From assembly GCA_035933635.1 (NCBI GenBank), contig DASYYY010000021.1, positions 372,001 to 436,000 of the forward strand: DNA of 64,000 nucleotides, written 5' to 3'. The notes below the pieces were generated by a model. It worked only from the letters and a program-made list of their open reading frames with translations. It made no database searches and had not been told where the DNA came from. The DNA comes from JAKIVR01 sp035933635 (GTDB lineage Archaea > Thermoplasmatota > Thermoplasmata > Lutacidiplasmatales > UBA184). The position numbers and the translations under genes were made by a program. This document shows, one piece after another, positions 25,195-34,249 of the stretch (position 1 is the first letter of the stretch; each line of letters starts with the position of its first letter).

Positions 25195-25570
25195 TCGCAC
25201 TTACCGCCCTACTGATGTCTCGGGCCATGGGTGGTAATCGTCGTACGGCCAAGTGCTTGGATCTTGAAGAGCACGCGCCAGGAGAGCTCCTCCCCACTCG
25301 TGACTTTCGCTATGATCGAAGGTCCAAATTCGATCCGATTCCAAGTCCCCGGTTTTACCAATGGCGGCACAGCGCGGTAATGAGTGAGTCAGTTCAAAGA
25401 TTTTTTGCCCTGATAATGAGATGTCCGGAGTCCAAGAATCAGCTCGCGATGATTCAGGAAGGCAGACTTGCGACGTAGAGGCGAGGTAAAGGGGGGGTCG
25501 AGCCTTCGAACACTCGCCGAAGCATCCTAAGGGACCACGAAGACCCGGCTGCGAGGCGCCTCATCGACCG
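25195..25570. other. Island intergenic stretch
   Basis: No convincing gene on either strand. Composition is mixed and the short ORFs present have no recognisable domain. Confidence 0.5.
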
Positions 25571-25789
25571 TTACCTCAATCGGCTCATCCGGCAGCCCTG
25601 CCCCAAGGTCAGGCCCCAAGATAGCCCCGGCCCGGTGTCGGCCCATGGGACGTCAGCGTCGATTTGCACCGCAAGCTGATCCAGTAGCGGCATTGTATCG
25701 AGATAGTTCCACATTGAAACCCGTGTCGAGGAAGTCCGACACCTCCGTTGAACCCGAAACAACCGCGGCTCTCCCAGTTGGTACTTCAT
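25571..25789 (-). CDS. Small hypothetical ORF or gene remnant
   Basis: 72 aa, unrecognised. The text (STRVSMWNYLDTMPLLDQL, DADVPWADTGPG) looks more protein-like than its surroundings. Its ATG overlaps the stop of the upstream ORF as ATGA, the arrangement of a coupled gene pair. It could equally be the frameshifted end of that ORF. Confidence 0.3.
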   Translation of the reverse strand: MKYQLGEPRLFRVQRRCRTSSTRVSMWNYLDTMPLLDQLAVQIDADVPWADTGPGLSWGLTLGQGCRMSRLR

Positions 25790-26166
25790 GTACAGCCACG
25801 CGGCGTCTGGAGGCCCACCAACCGCTCCTCAAACTTGGTACCTACAGACAAAAGATCCAGATTTGTCAGCCAGTCAACCCCCTTGGAGAGGGCGTCCCGA
25901 GCCTGTGGAACTAACGGCGGCGACGCCGCGTCCACATTGAGCATGGCGATTAAGGGTCGATTGCCCACCGTGACTTCCCTCAAACCGATTACAGTGGCCT
26001 TCGCGGCATCCGCCGGGAGGACGACGTCGGTCGGTTCGTCGTCTCGGTGGAGGAGCGGACCTGCCCACACACTGACGAGGGGGCAATACGCCAAGGCTCG
26101 TCCGTCTCCGCGCTGCGGAGTGGAGAATGGCGATTCGTCAGCCCGACACCGGGCGTGGACCATACT
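25786..26166 (-). CDS. Small hypothetical ORF or gene remnant
   Basis: 126 aa from ATG 26166, unrecognised. The second half (DVVLPADAAKATVIGLREVTV, then LIAMLNVDAASPPLV and GVDWLTNLDLLSVGTKFEERL) has codon third positions of moderate GC and reads as a folded protein; the first half is less convincing. It is followed by an ATGA-coupled ORF. It may be the end of a decayed larger gene. Confidence 0.3.
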   Translation of the reverse strand, partial: SMVHARCRADESPFSTPQRGDGRALAYCPLVSVWAGPLLHRDDEPTDVVLPADAAKATVIGLREVTVGNRPLIAMLNVDAASPPLVPQARDALSKGVDWLTNLDLLSVGTKFEERLVGLQTPRGCT

Positions 26167-26169
26167 TCC

Positions 26170-26688
26170 CCAAGAACAGAGGCGTCGCACCCTGCCCAGA
26201 ACAAACGCAAATCCCCCGGCTTTCACCGCCCACGAAATTCGGCAAGTGTGAGTAAACTCTTTCGCCCCCAGATGAAGGGTAGGGGGGACTGCCACGGCTC
26301 GAGCGCGGCCGCCAGCAAGGCGGTACCTGCCCGCGCCTTGCTTGATTAGAATTGTCCGACGAGCCTATTCACGGGAACCCCAGGGTCGAACATTTGGAGA
26401 CTCTCGCAGAGCCGAATCAGGGAATGAATCTAATTGAGGTGGAGCCCCAGGAGGACTTTCGAAAGGCGGATCAGACTGGATCATGCTCCCCCGCAAAACA
26501 TCTTAGCTAGCGGAATCGAAAATCGGACCAACCGGTGTCACCCGAAGAGGATCGGTCGCAGCGCGTCGCATCCCTCGCTCCATGCCGAAGGTTTAGAAAA
26601 AATCGTCTTTCTCACCATGCGAGTCAGTAGAGTGATCCTGAAGCTGGAGAGTCTTGGAATCCGAACAACCGTTGGAGGCCTAGTCCCG
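26170..26688. other. Island intergenic stretch
   Basis: About 500 nt with no supported gene. Short ORFs on both strands have no recognisable domain or promoter. Confidence 0.4.
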
Positions 26689-26910
26689 TCAGTGCTCCTT
26701 CATGAAGTCCACCCCCCGGGCGAACCCTGCCGCCAAGCGGGGAGCGTGCGCCTTCTTGAGATGCCCACCAGGGGGATGACCGAAGCCCTCGGCTCCCCCC
26801 TCAGGCAAGGCTCGTACTAAGGCGTAGGTGCCCTCGAGTAGTCTCGCGAGTTGGTTCCAAGCCCTTTCCCACGGAAGGAATACGAACTTTTCGGCATTGC
26901 TCGGTGCCAA
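26689..26910 (-). pseudogene. Remnant of a protein gene
   Basis: The frame reads APSNAEKFVFLPWERAWNQL then LLEGTYALVRALPEGG, clearly protein-like, for ~73 codons. There is no ATG or GTG near the start (only TTG 26910) and an in-frame stop lies just upstream. It may be the 3' end of a gene broken by a frameshift or deletion. Family unknown. Confidence 0.3.
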
Positions 26911-27145
26911 ACCTGCCGAATCGTCCGAATTTCAGGGTGAGTCGGAACCGAACTTATTCGGTTTGCCCTCCCTCGGCATCGAATTGCCCGATCGAGCAGT
27001 TGCTAGAACGAGTTCGACCCGGGTTCGTTTGGGACCGCGACGAAGGGCGAGAATCGGTTCCTTTTCCGCCGCTAGTCCACACGAACTTCACACGCCTGCG
27101 GTTTAAGTGGAACCGGGGCCTTACGGGAATCCATGCTGACTCGAG

Positions 27146-28498
27146 TTGACTAAAGCTCTCGAGGGTGGGGCGTTGGCTGCTAGCGACGAGAAGGAACCAA
27201 CTGGGCCGGACTCCCCGAACCCCAAGCGGGCTGGCGAACTGACGGGCGCGTTAAGTGGGGCGCCCGGTCTGGTCCCGACTTCGAAGGGTCTTGGTTCGGA
27301 CGTACGGATTCCCGGCGCAATCGACCCAGTCGAAGCGTCGAGGGACACAGCCGGGATAGAAAAGAAAGCGGATCCTCGCCTAGTTCGCGGGCGCGGCGTC
27401 GTCTGCATCCTGGATGCCCTGGGGATCAAAGGCACCCGTCAGGGCGGCGCCGCGAAGGAGATGGCCCATCGGATCCACCACATAGGCACTATATCGAGTC
27501 GACACTTTGCGGTTCCCACCCTGCTCCATTTTGACCCGGAGGGGACCACCGCAACTGACCTTGACCGGGAGCACAAGGGAATCGTCTTCGAGATCTCGGC
27601 CATTTCGGATACGATTATCATAACGGCCACCTCCGACTTGGCCCCAGCAGAGCTGATCAAGCACCTCGGGCACGATCTCCACCGGCTCTACAACAGCTAC
27701 GTGGACCACCGCCTAGCGTTCCGAGGTGCGCTTTCATTCGGTGACTTCTATCGAGAAGGGAACACCATAGTTGGTCCTGCAATCGATGAGGCGGCCGAGT
27801 GGCATACCCTCCCCGATGCAGCGTGTGTGATTGCAACTCCCAGCGCGGCCGCCCTCCTCGACCGGCTAAGCCGGAGGCGCGGAGGGCCGGCGTACGTCGC
27901 ATTCGTCCAAGCGCCTATTCCCCTGAAGGGCGGCGGAACGCTCAGCTGCTGGACTCTCGACTGGTATAGATGCTGGTCTGGCCTTTCGAAACTGGAGGGC
28001 TCGTTCGTCAGGCCGCCTGTTCCCCCCGAGGTGGCACGGAAGCTCGAGAATACGGTGGCGCTCTGCCGTTTTCTGTGGGACCAGTTCGAGAAGCGTCATA
28101 TCCGGGGCATTTTCCCTTGGAGGGACGCAAGCCATCGGTCTGTCAACAAGATCCTGCGGGACATCGGAAAGCGCGGAGATAGGGCAGAAGCCGCGCACTC
28201 GGCGCTGATTCGTGCAATCAAGAAGGATCGGGACCGTGAGCTGAGAGCTGCCCGCGCAGAACCGGCACTGCTTCGCCTTCTAAACGCATTCTTCGAACCC
28301 CTCGCTCACGAACGACCCCCTCGTTCCACCAAGCCCTCCGCAAGAGCATACGACAATTTAGTAAAACGCGGTTTTCGGTATCGACTAGGTAGCACCGCTA
28401 CGCGCCGGCTTCGGAAGTTTGTGGAGGCAACTAAGAGGGTCACCCCCGAGATGGAGGAGAAGGCCAAAGAACTCGAGCGAGTACTGGCCCAAAACTAA
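27146..28498 (+). CDS. Protein with class III nucleotide-cyclase-like core (island)
   Basis: 450 aa. Residues ~1-80 are low-complexity and possibly not translated. Residues ~84-235 have the order of blocks seen in class III cyclase/GGDEF-like folds: a first strand with Asp (VVCILDALGIKG, D90), a second with Asp (FEISAISDTIIIT, D155), then HLGHDLHRLYNSYVDHRLAFRGALSFGDFY and IVGPAIDEAAEWHTLP. Both metal-binding Asp positions are kept. Residues ~240-450 are a mainly helical, basic domain without recognised motifs. It could make a cyclic nucleotide signal, as in Pycsar-type defence cyclases, but no effector gene is adjacent. TTG 27146 is a formal start; a TATA-like GGTTTAAG lies at 27101. Confidence 0.55.
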   Translation: MTKALEGGALAASDEKEPTGPDSPNPKRAGELTGALSGAPGLVPTSKGLGSDVRIPGAIDPVEASRDTAGIEKKADPRLVRGRGVVCILDALGIKGTRQGGAAKEMAHRIHHIGTISSRHFAVPTLLHFDPEGTTATDLDREHKGIVFEISAISDTIIITATSDLAPAELIKHLGHDLHRLYNSYVDHRLAFRGALSFGDFYREGNTIVGPAIDEAAEWHTLPDAACVIATPSAAALLDRLSRRRGGPAYVAFVQAPIPLKGGGTLSCWTLDWYRCWSGLSKLEGSFVRPPVPPEVARKLENTVALCRFLWDQFEKRHIRGIFPWRDASHRSVNKILRDIGKRGDRAEAAHSALIRAIKKDRDRELRAARAEPALLRLLNAFFEPLAHERPPRSTKPSARAYDNLVKRGFRYRLGSTATRRLRKFVEATKRVTPEMEEKAKELERVLAQN

Positions 28499-29193
28499 CT
28501 GGTCCTCACATGAGACCCCGTCGGGGGCCAATGGTATCCCCAGCTGCCGTGGGAGCGCCCCTATTCGATTCTCGCGGCTCCTGCTCTATCCACCGGATCT
28601 GTCCGCAAGCTCTACAGAAGCAGAGCGGGACACAGGGATCCATCGCGGTCACAGACGGGCGCCAGAGGTTCCGGCCCGCTCGGCGCCGGTCCAAGCTGCT
28701 GCGACCCTAGAGTCCTTCAATGTTCGGCCAACTCTTGTGTTCGGCAAAAGCCGTACGCCCCCCCGTCGCTCTGAGCGGACCGTTCCAAGAAGGCCCTTTC
28801 CGGGTACAGGCGGTTTGATGAGTTGGCTCTCTAGGCGGTGACCCCCTTCTGAACGTTTACGGCGTAATGCTTTCGCCCGCTGGGGTGACCATTGTTCGAC
28901 ATCTAGTTCCTAGATTATCGGGCCTCCTCGGGGGCGAGGGACCGAGGCTGTCGAGAGGGAACCGAAGTCCCCAGACACCATCCTTACGACCGCTGGAGCC
29001 TTCGGGACCCCAGATTTAGCCCAGCCACGCCTCTGCAGTCGTGGTTGCGAAAAATGCCGTGACCTCGGCCGCTGCCAGAATGCCTCCTCATAACGATCCG
29101 ATGCACGCCGTTAGAGCGCTCAGGTCTCTGCAGTGTGTTCGCCTCGACGTCCAGAACCTGAATGAATCCGGGGCTACGAACTCTTCGTCCTTG
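28499..29193. other. Island right-end region without recognised genes
   Basis: About 700 nt between the cyclase-like gene and the right att repeat. Several short ORFs exist on both strands but none has a recognisable domain, a clear promoter or coherent codon use. An integrase would be expected near one border and is not seen here. Confidence 0.5.
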
Positions 29194-29210
29194 CCCAGCA
29201 CGGGCGTCCC
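29194..29210 (+). repeat. Right copy of the tRNA-Arg 3'-end repeat (attR)
   Basis: An exact 17-nt copy of 20070-20086, including the acceptor 3' strand CACGGGC, discriminator G and TCCC beyond. Bases on both sides differ from the tRNA copy, and no other tRNA part is present, so this is a transplanted tRNA tail rather than a second tRNA. Confidence 0.7.
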
Positions 29211-29452
29211 CGAGCAAGCCGGGGGACACGACGAACCTCGACCCGGGGGTCCGATACGTGGCGATGCGAAGCACCGAGCGATGGATCTGCAGCGACCCAG
29301 GAAGGGGGCGCTTGTCAGGCCTAGGGGGACCCACCTTTCTATCGATTCGGGAAGGGATTCGGTCCGGTCGAACACCGACCCGGGACCCGGGACCTAGGAT
29401 TGGCCCGGCCCCGTTCTATCCCTCGCGCACGACGACCCACGGCGGGCGCTCG

Positions 29453-30193
29453 TCACGTCTTGCAGGCGCGTTCCCCTTGAGTTCCGCTGTACGAGCCGGT
29501 GAAGTTCGACCCGCCACCGCCTCGAGCACCGCCGGTCACGTAGCTCGTGTAGTTCTCGGGGGTGCCTGCGTGGTCGCTGTTCTGGTAGGCGCTGAGCTTG
29601 TTGTCGTCCACTGGCTTCACGCCGATGCTCGACTTGTCGTGCGTGAACTGCGTGTAGACCGCCGCCGCCCACATCCAGTTGAAATCCAGGCACTTGGGCG
29701 ACAGGAGGTGGACGTCGCCAAAGAACGTCCCGGTCCAGGTCACCTTCGTCGCCGCGGGGAGCCCACCGGCGGGAACGAAGTAGGCGACGCCGGAGAGGAA
29801 CACATCACCCTTGTAGGTCGCGGGAACGGTGGTGACCCACGTGAACGTCGACTTATCCCAGACCGTGGTCGCCGTGGTGGCCGTGGTGCTGTAGACGACG
29901 AGCGCTTGGGGCACCTTGATCGAGAAGGTCGTGCCGTTGGGTTCGGTGAACGTCAGCAATTGCTGGTCGAAATGGATGTTGGTGGTGGCGGTCGGGGAGG
30001 TCCCTACCCACTGGACGATGCTCGAAAACCAGATCACATCCCCTGCGGCAATGGCGTTCCCGTTGAAGTTCGCAGAGATGGAACTCTGTGCGGAGACTTC
30101 GCCGAGCGCCGCCGGAACGGTGAGTAGCACCACAGCAGCCAGAGAAGCGACGGCAAGCCCGGAAACGCCGAGGCGGTAGTGAAGTGATCGCAT
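29453..30193 (-). CDS. Secreted protein of unknown function
   Basis: 246 aa. A signal peptide (SLHYRLGVSGLAVASLAAVVLLTVPAALG) precedes an extracytoplasmic beta-rich domain with many Thr/Ser/Asn: ISANFNGNAIAAGDVIWFSS, GTTFSIKVPQALVVYS, FFGDVHLLSPKCLDFNWMWAAAVYTQF. The end is a Gly-rich loop (GGARGGGGSNFTGSYSG). No anchor helix. ATG 30193 was chosen; an in-frame ATG at 30229 would lengthen the n-region. The family is not recognised. Confidence 0.65.
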   Translation of the reverse strand: MRSLHYRLGVSGLAVASLAAVVLLTVPAALGEVSAQSSISANFNGNAIAAGDVIWFSSIVQWVGTSPTATTNIHFDQQLLTFTEPNGTTFSIKVPQALVVYSTTATTATTVWDKSTFTWVTTVPATYKGDVFLSGVAYFVPAGGLPAATKVTWTGTFFGDVHLLSPKCLDFNWMWAAAVYTQFTHDKSSIGVKPVDDNKLSAYQNSDHAGTPENYTSYVTGGARGGGGSNFTGSYSGTQGERACKT

Positions 30194-30664
30194 GTTTCCC
30201 CGGGGGAGGACGACCCGCAGCGTGGTCATGAACCTTTGTCGGAGCGTTGGAACATCTGGATAGGCCACGACCGCATTCCCTCCGGGTTCTTCAGAATCCC
30301 TGCACCGGAGGTGAACGAGCCGGACGGCTCTCTCGTCGGTCCGAGCGGTCCCCCCGGCTGCAATCGAGAGGGCCCCTCATGCGCCCCACGTCGGTGGCAT
30401 GCGCCGACTCGCTCATGGGCGACGACTTGGGCAGCCGTCGATGCCCATCTTGACCCACCGTCAACCGTCAGTCGATCGAGGTGCGTTCGAGCGGCGCGAC
30501 TCCCGTCTCCGCATCCGCCACTGTCACCGGGGTAGACCCTCTTTCCTCGCCGTTCAGCTCCGGAGGCGAAGGGAGGCCTAGGGGCCAGTTCGTCGGCGGA
30601 GGCTCGGACTCCCCCAGAGGGGTCGGCTCCCGACAGCGAGGCAGCCGCCATGGGCGCGGTCTAA
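30194..30664. other. Intergenic region
   Basis: About 470 nt between divergent genes. I see no supported gene, RNA or repeat; the ORFs here have poor composition. Confidence 0.5.
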
Positions 30665-31012
30665 ATGGGGTGCGGCCGTGTCTCGGGAACGGGTGCGCCC
30701 ACGTCGATCCGCAGTGAGCTCGAGGCCGCGCTGAGCGAACTCCCCGGCCTCACGCGCCGTCCGTCCCGATACGGCGATGGACAATCGTTCTTCGTGGCCG
30801 ATCGCGAGATAGCGCATTTCCACGGTGACCATCGGCTCGATGTCCGCCTGACACGTGCCCGCATTCGCGAGCTCAAGACCGAGGGCGAGCTCGACGCCCG
30901 AGTGATCACCCGTGGCCGGACCGCCGACTGGGTGGAGGTGGCCCTGTCTCGTGTCGAGGACATCGCGTTCGCCACGCTCCTGGTCGAGGACGCGATCCGC
31001 GCGAACGCCTGA
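30665..31012 (+). CDS. Luciferase-domain (DUF5519-like) small protein
   Basis: 115 aa. The pattern LEAALSELPGLTRRPSRYGDGQ, then FFVADREIAHFHGDHRLDVRL and ADWVEVALSRVEDIAFATLL, matches the small luciferase-domain family (DUF5519), in which the H-x-H-G-D motif and a Trp near the end are conserved. Function is not established; the name comes from similarity to an actinobacterial luciferase fragment. No operon partner; the next gene is convergent. Confidence 0.6.
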   Translation: MGCGRVSGTGAPTSIRSELEAALSELPGLTRRPSRYGDGQSFFVADREIAHFHGDHRLDVRLTRARIRELKTEGELDARVITRGRTADWVEVALSRVEDIAFATLLVEDAIRANA

Positions 31013-31084
31013 CCCGTGCGGCCGCGGAACCTCCCGCCTGTGGCACTCGGCATAGCCCACCGGGGAATGTTCTGGGGCCTCTCG

Positions 31085-32401
31085 TCACCGGAGCAGGGCC
31101 TTCCAGATCGGCGGCACCCGAGGCGAGTATCTCACGCGGTCGGCCCCGAGGAACTGCCCGAGCCGGGAGATCTCGGCACCGATCTCTTCCGCTACCCCGG
31201 CGCCGCCCGGTGCCCCCGGCTCGGCATGGACGGCGTGGATGTCGAGCGTCCCCGACGCCTTGTCGAGCTGCGGGTCGACCCGACCGATGAGTCGATCCCC
31301 CCGGAGGATCGGGAGCACATAGGTCCCATAACGGCGCTTCGCCGGCGGGAGGAACTGCTCCCGCACGTAGTCGAAGCCGAACAGCCGACGCAGGCGATCA
31401 CCGCTGAACAGGAGATTGTCGAACGGGGGCAGGAGCGCCACGCGCGGCTCCTCGGGCGATCGTTCGAGCCGTTCGAGCAGCGGGAGATCGAGTCGGCGGA
31501 CGAATCGTTCCTCGCGCGGCGGCCCGTTTTCGACCTCGACCCGTTGGATCGCGCCCTCCGTGGATAACTGCCGCAGGGTTCGGCCGAGATTCTCGTACCG
31601 TCCTCGAACAAAGTACAGCGTGATCTCCCGTGCGGTGGCGGTCCCCAGGGCTCGCAGCGCACGCTCGGCCGCCGCTCGCTCGAACGCCTCGGGTGACAGC
31701 GGCTCCCCCCTCGTCGCCTCGGGGAGGAAATCGGAGGACAGCCCCCAGAGATTGAGGTTCCCTCGATGGCCGACAACCATCACCTCGCCGGTCATGCAGA
31801 GATGGTAGAGCATCTGGGTGAGGTCGCTGGAGAACCCCCAGTCCTCGGCGCGTCGCTTGGTGCGATCGTGCTCGTCGAACTCCACCGTCGTGCGCGGTCC
31901 GCCGCGCAATCGCAAGAGCACCCGGCGGCGCAGGTCGGCGTTCCGCGCGAGGAATCGCCGGGCTCGCTCCCGCTGGTTCCCCCACGACCTGGTCAGCGAG
32001 GCGGGGTACCTCCGCATGAGCGAAGCGTAGAGCGGGTAGTCTTCGGTGAGGACCAACGACGCCATGGGCATCCAATGCTCGAAGGCCGTCCGGTCGTTCC
32101 ACAGCACGCGCTCCAGATCGGTCGGCCGGAACTTGCCGAGTCGGGACCATAGGGTGAGAAGGTGGGACGGGGCGACGATCGCCACCGGATCCCACTGGAC
32201 GTACCCGAGGTCGCGGAGCAATGCTACGATCGCGGCAGGTCCTCCCTGGGTCGGTCGCATTGCGGCGAGTCGCTGCTTGGTCACCGCCAAGCGACGTGCC
32301 GCGGCAACGGAGAATCTGAGCGGAGCCTCGCCCCCAGCGGCCTCGTTCGAAGGACTGCGAGCGCGACGGGCGCGCCCGGAGGCTCCGGGACCGGAGGTCA
32401 T
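31085..32401 (-). CDS. YcaQ/AlkX-type winged-helix DNA glycosylase
   Basis: 438 aa. The HTH_42 family layout is clear: RRLAVTKQRLA, then DLGYVQWDPVAIVAPSHLL, which contains the catalytic Q-x-D motif of YcaQ (Gln and Asp of QWD), and the HxxxxE-type block TAFEHWMPMASLVL. Later blocks are LWGLSSDFLPEATRG, LYFVRGRYENLG and LPPFDNLLFSGDRLRRLFGFDY. E. coli YcaQ unhooks interstrand DNA crosslinks and removes bulky N7 adducts. The first ~25 residues are disordered, so a later start is possible. Confidence 0.85.
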   Translation of the reverse strand: MTSGPGASGRARRARSPSNEAAGGEAPLRFSVAAARRLAVTKQRLAAMRPTQGGPAAIVALLRDLGYVQWDPVAIVAPSHLLTLWSRLGKFRPTDLERVLWNDRTAFEHWMPMASLVLTEDYPLYASLMRRYPASLTRSWGNQRERARRFLARNADLRRRVLLRLRGGPRTTVEFDEHDRTKRRAEDWGFSSDLTQMLYHLCMTGEVMVVGHRGNLNLWGLSSDFLPEATRGEPLSPEAFERAAAERALRALGTATAREITLYFVRGRYENLGRTLRQLSTEGAIQRVEVENGPPREERFVRRLDLPLLERLERSPEEPRVALLPPFDNLLFSGDRLRRLFGFDYVREQFLPPAKRRYGTYVLPILRGDRLIGRVDPQLDKASGTLDIHAVHAEPGAPGGAGVAEEIGAEISRLGQFLGADRVRYSPRVPPIWKALLR

Positions 32402-32496
32402 GCCCCGCCGCCGGTCGGAAATCGGGCTGGGCCCGCCATGCCTCCAGCGTTAGGCCAAACTGAGCATGGAGCTAGCGTCTCGGTCCACGATAGTCG

Positions 32497-33558
32497 CTAG
32501 GGTGCACCGCGGGCATTCCCCGAACGCGGCCGCGCACCGGCCGGTCCGGCCGGCTTCCGACCTTCGCGGCACTTCGGACAGTGGCCCGGGATCCCCGCCC
32601 ACGCCGCGTCGAACATCCCTTCGAGGCACAGGGGCTGGCCGCAGCCCTCGCAGGGCGAGCTCGTCGGGTCGTCCGCCGTCAGAGGGATGCCGCAGTGGGC
32701 GCAGGTCGATCTCCCCGATGTCGAGGGCGAGGCACGACGGGCGTCGGAATTCGGGGCGACGATCTTCGAGGTCAGCGTCGGCGCCGGTCGGGCCACCGTG
32801 GGCGGCGGGACCGCCGCGGGGGTGGGCGCGCCCATGCTGGGGCCGGACACGGTCGGGCCGGCCCTGGGGGTCGGAGCCGCAGGAACAGGGGAAATCTTGG
32901 ACGTCGCCGTGACGGCCGGCGGGTTGTAGGTGTTCTCCAAGACTCGGATGATGTCGTCGACGTCCTCGTCGCGCGACGCGGGCGCGAGTCTGGCAGGGAC
33001 CGGTCTCACCGCCTCGACGCGGGCGGGGATTGCGCTTGGAGCGGGAGGCTGCGCCGGGGCGGGCGCCGCGGCCGGCCCGGTGGCGACCGGGCGTGCCACC
33101 GGGGACCCCGTCGCTCCAACGACCAGGGGGCGCCGCGGCTCGACCGGTGGAGGCGCTGCGTGCTCCTCCTCCGCCCAGGCCGGCGGCTGCGGAGCGGGAA
33201 CGGCGTCGGCTCCCGACGGGGAGGAGCCACGCGCCGAGAGTAGCCGATCCCAGTCGGAGCGAGCGATGCGGACGAACCCTTCTTCATCGAGGGCGGACGC
33301 GGGCTGGAACAGCCCGAAGCCCGGATAGAGAAGCACGGCCGCCACGGAAGCGATCGTGGCGTTGAACGATAGGGGCACCCATAGCGGCAGTAGGGTCCGG
33401 CCGAGGTGGAGCCGGTACGATCCGATGGCCGCCACCAGGACCCAGAGCACAAGGGCGAGGACGAGGTAAACGATCTCGTCCTTGAACAGCGGCGAGTGCA
33501 GCTGCTCGAGCCGGTGCGGTCGGGACGACGGCGAAACTCGCTCATGGGCGGAGGCCAT
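32497..33558 (-). CDS. Membrane protein with Pro/Ala linker and C-terminal zinc ribbon
   Basis: 353 aa, unrecognised. Two helices (about 28-47 and 58-82) are followed by a ~200-residue linker extremely rich in Pro and Ala, within which a short helical motif DVDDIIRVLENTYNP stands out. The C-terminus has paired Cys motifs CAHC, CEGC and CPKC, a zinc ribbon or RING-like module. The linker would let the ribbon reach away from the membrane. The ATG lies ~25 nt after a TATA-like GCATAACTCG. Confidence 0.65.
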   Translation of the reverse strand: MASAHERVSPSSRPHRLEQLHSPLFKDEIVYLVLALVLWVLVAAIGSYRLHLGRTLLPLWVPLSFNATIASVAAVLLYPGFGLFQPASALDEEGFVRIARSDWDRLLSARGSSPSGADAVPAPQPPAWAEEEHAAPPPVEPRRPLVVGATGSPVARPVATGPAAAPAPAQPPAPSAIPARVEAVRPVPARLAPASRDEDVDDIIRVLENTYNPPAVTATSKISPVPAAPTPRAGPTVSGPSMGAPTPAAVPPPTVARPAPTLTSKIVAPNSDARRASPSTSGRSTCAHCGIPLTADDPTSSPCEGCGQPLCLEGMFDAAWAGIPGHCPKCREGRKPAGPAGARPRSGNARGAP

Positions 33559-33650
33559 TGCGCTTCCGCTACGAGTTATGCAACATACCGAGAGAAATAG
33601 TTGCCTCGGGAGGGGAAACTCGGTCCCCTCCCGAGGTCGGGGGCGTCGGC

Positions 33651-34178
33651 CTACTGGACGACGAGGTCGAGGGTGGTGATGCCGCCCGCGGGCGGGTTGA
33701 CCGCGCCATAATCGACGTAGACGTCGACGGTGGCGGTGAAGGTACCGCTGGTGCCCGTCCCCAGGGTGAGGGTGACGGAGTTCGTCTGGACCGTACCCGC
33801 GCCGATCTGGGTCGTGGCCGTGAGCACGTTGCTCTGGGTGGTGATGGTCGCCGAGAAGCTCAGGGTGAACTCCTCCGCGAAGTCACCGGTGGTGCAGGTC
33901 GTCGAGCCGGAGGTCGAGGAGACGACAACGGTGGCCGTCCCGGCGGAGGTCGAGTCGGTCACGGGGGAGGTCGAGCACGTCGAGATCGCTGCCGGGGTGG
34001 TAGCCACCTTCAGCGCGGGGCTACTGTAGCCGTTCGCGCCGTTGTTGCCGCCCTGGTAGAAGTTCGCGCTCTCGTTCACCGCCGTAGAGCTCAACACGGC
34101 GGCGCCGACCAGACCGAGGGTCGAGCCTACCATGGCGATCACCGTCGCGACATACAGCGTCTTCCGACTCCACTTCAT
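33651..34178 (-). CDS. Small secreted pilin- or TasA-like envelope protein
   Basis: 175 aa. N-terminus MKWSRKTLYVATVIAMVGSTLGLVGAAVL is a signal peptide or pilin-like hydrophobic stretch. The mature part is almost entirely Thr/Ser/Val/Ala strands (TATVVVSSTSGSTTC, TFTATVDVYVDYG) with four Cys residues that may form two disulphides. It is compatible with a fibre-forming or S-layer-like subunit; family not certain. ATG 34178 is used. The promoter is unusually strong for this window (long AT-rich block with TTTATATA), fitting an abundant structural protein. Confidence 0.65.
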   Translation of the reverse strand: MKWSRKTLYVATVIAMVGSTLGLVGAAVLSSTAVNESANFYQGGNNGANGYSSPALKVATTPAAISTCSTSPVTDSTSAGTATVVVSSTSGSTTCTTGDFAEEFTLSFSATITTQSNVLTATTQIGAGTVQTNSVTLTLGTGTSGTFTATVDVYVDYGAVNPPAGGITTLDLVVQ

Positions 34179-34223
34179 AGCTTTCGGACGTCCTCGCAAG
34201 CCGGGGCCTGCGCGAGAAAGAAA

Positions 34224-34236
34224 TTACTTTGAGTAA
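34224..34236. promoter_or_regulatory. Inverted repeat next to the TATA box, possible operator
   Basis: TTACT-TTG-AGTAA is a perfect 5-bp inverted repeat with a 3-nt spacer. It lies between the TATA box and the predicted transcription start of the pilin-like gene, where archaeal repressors commonly bind. Confidence 0.4.
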
Positions 34237-34239
34237 AGG

Positions 34240-34249
34240 TATATAAACG
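34240..34249 (-). promoter_or_regulatory. Strong TATA box of the pilin-like gene
   Basis: On the minus strand CGTTTATATAC, the clearest TATA box in the window, ~65 nt before the ATG at 34178. It predicts a ~40-nt leader, with a GAGGA that may act as ribosome binding site. Confidence 0.65.

Larger units (their letters stand above)
20070..29210. mobile_element. Putative integrated element (genomic island) at tRNA-Arg
   Basis: About 9.1 kb bounded by the 17-nt direct repeats at 20070 and 29194. The interior differs from the flanks: lower GC (most obvious at 21.6-25.2 kb), gene fragments, an IS630-type insertion, long stretches without genes, and cargo of unrelated accessory type (kelch, beta-helix, cyclase-like). 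No intact integrase, replication or capsid gene was recognised, so the element is probably defective or its integrase has decayed. The border call rests on the repeat and composition only. Confidence 0.6.

Noticed and set aside
29041..29397. Short ORFs on both strands across the right att repeat
   Set aside because: No integrase motif (Arg, HxxR, Tyr) was seen in any frame, and composition is not coding-like.
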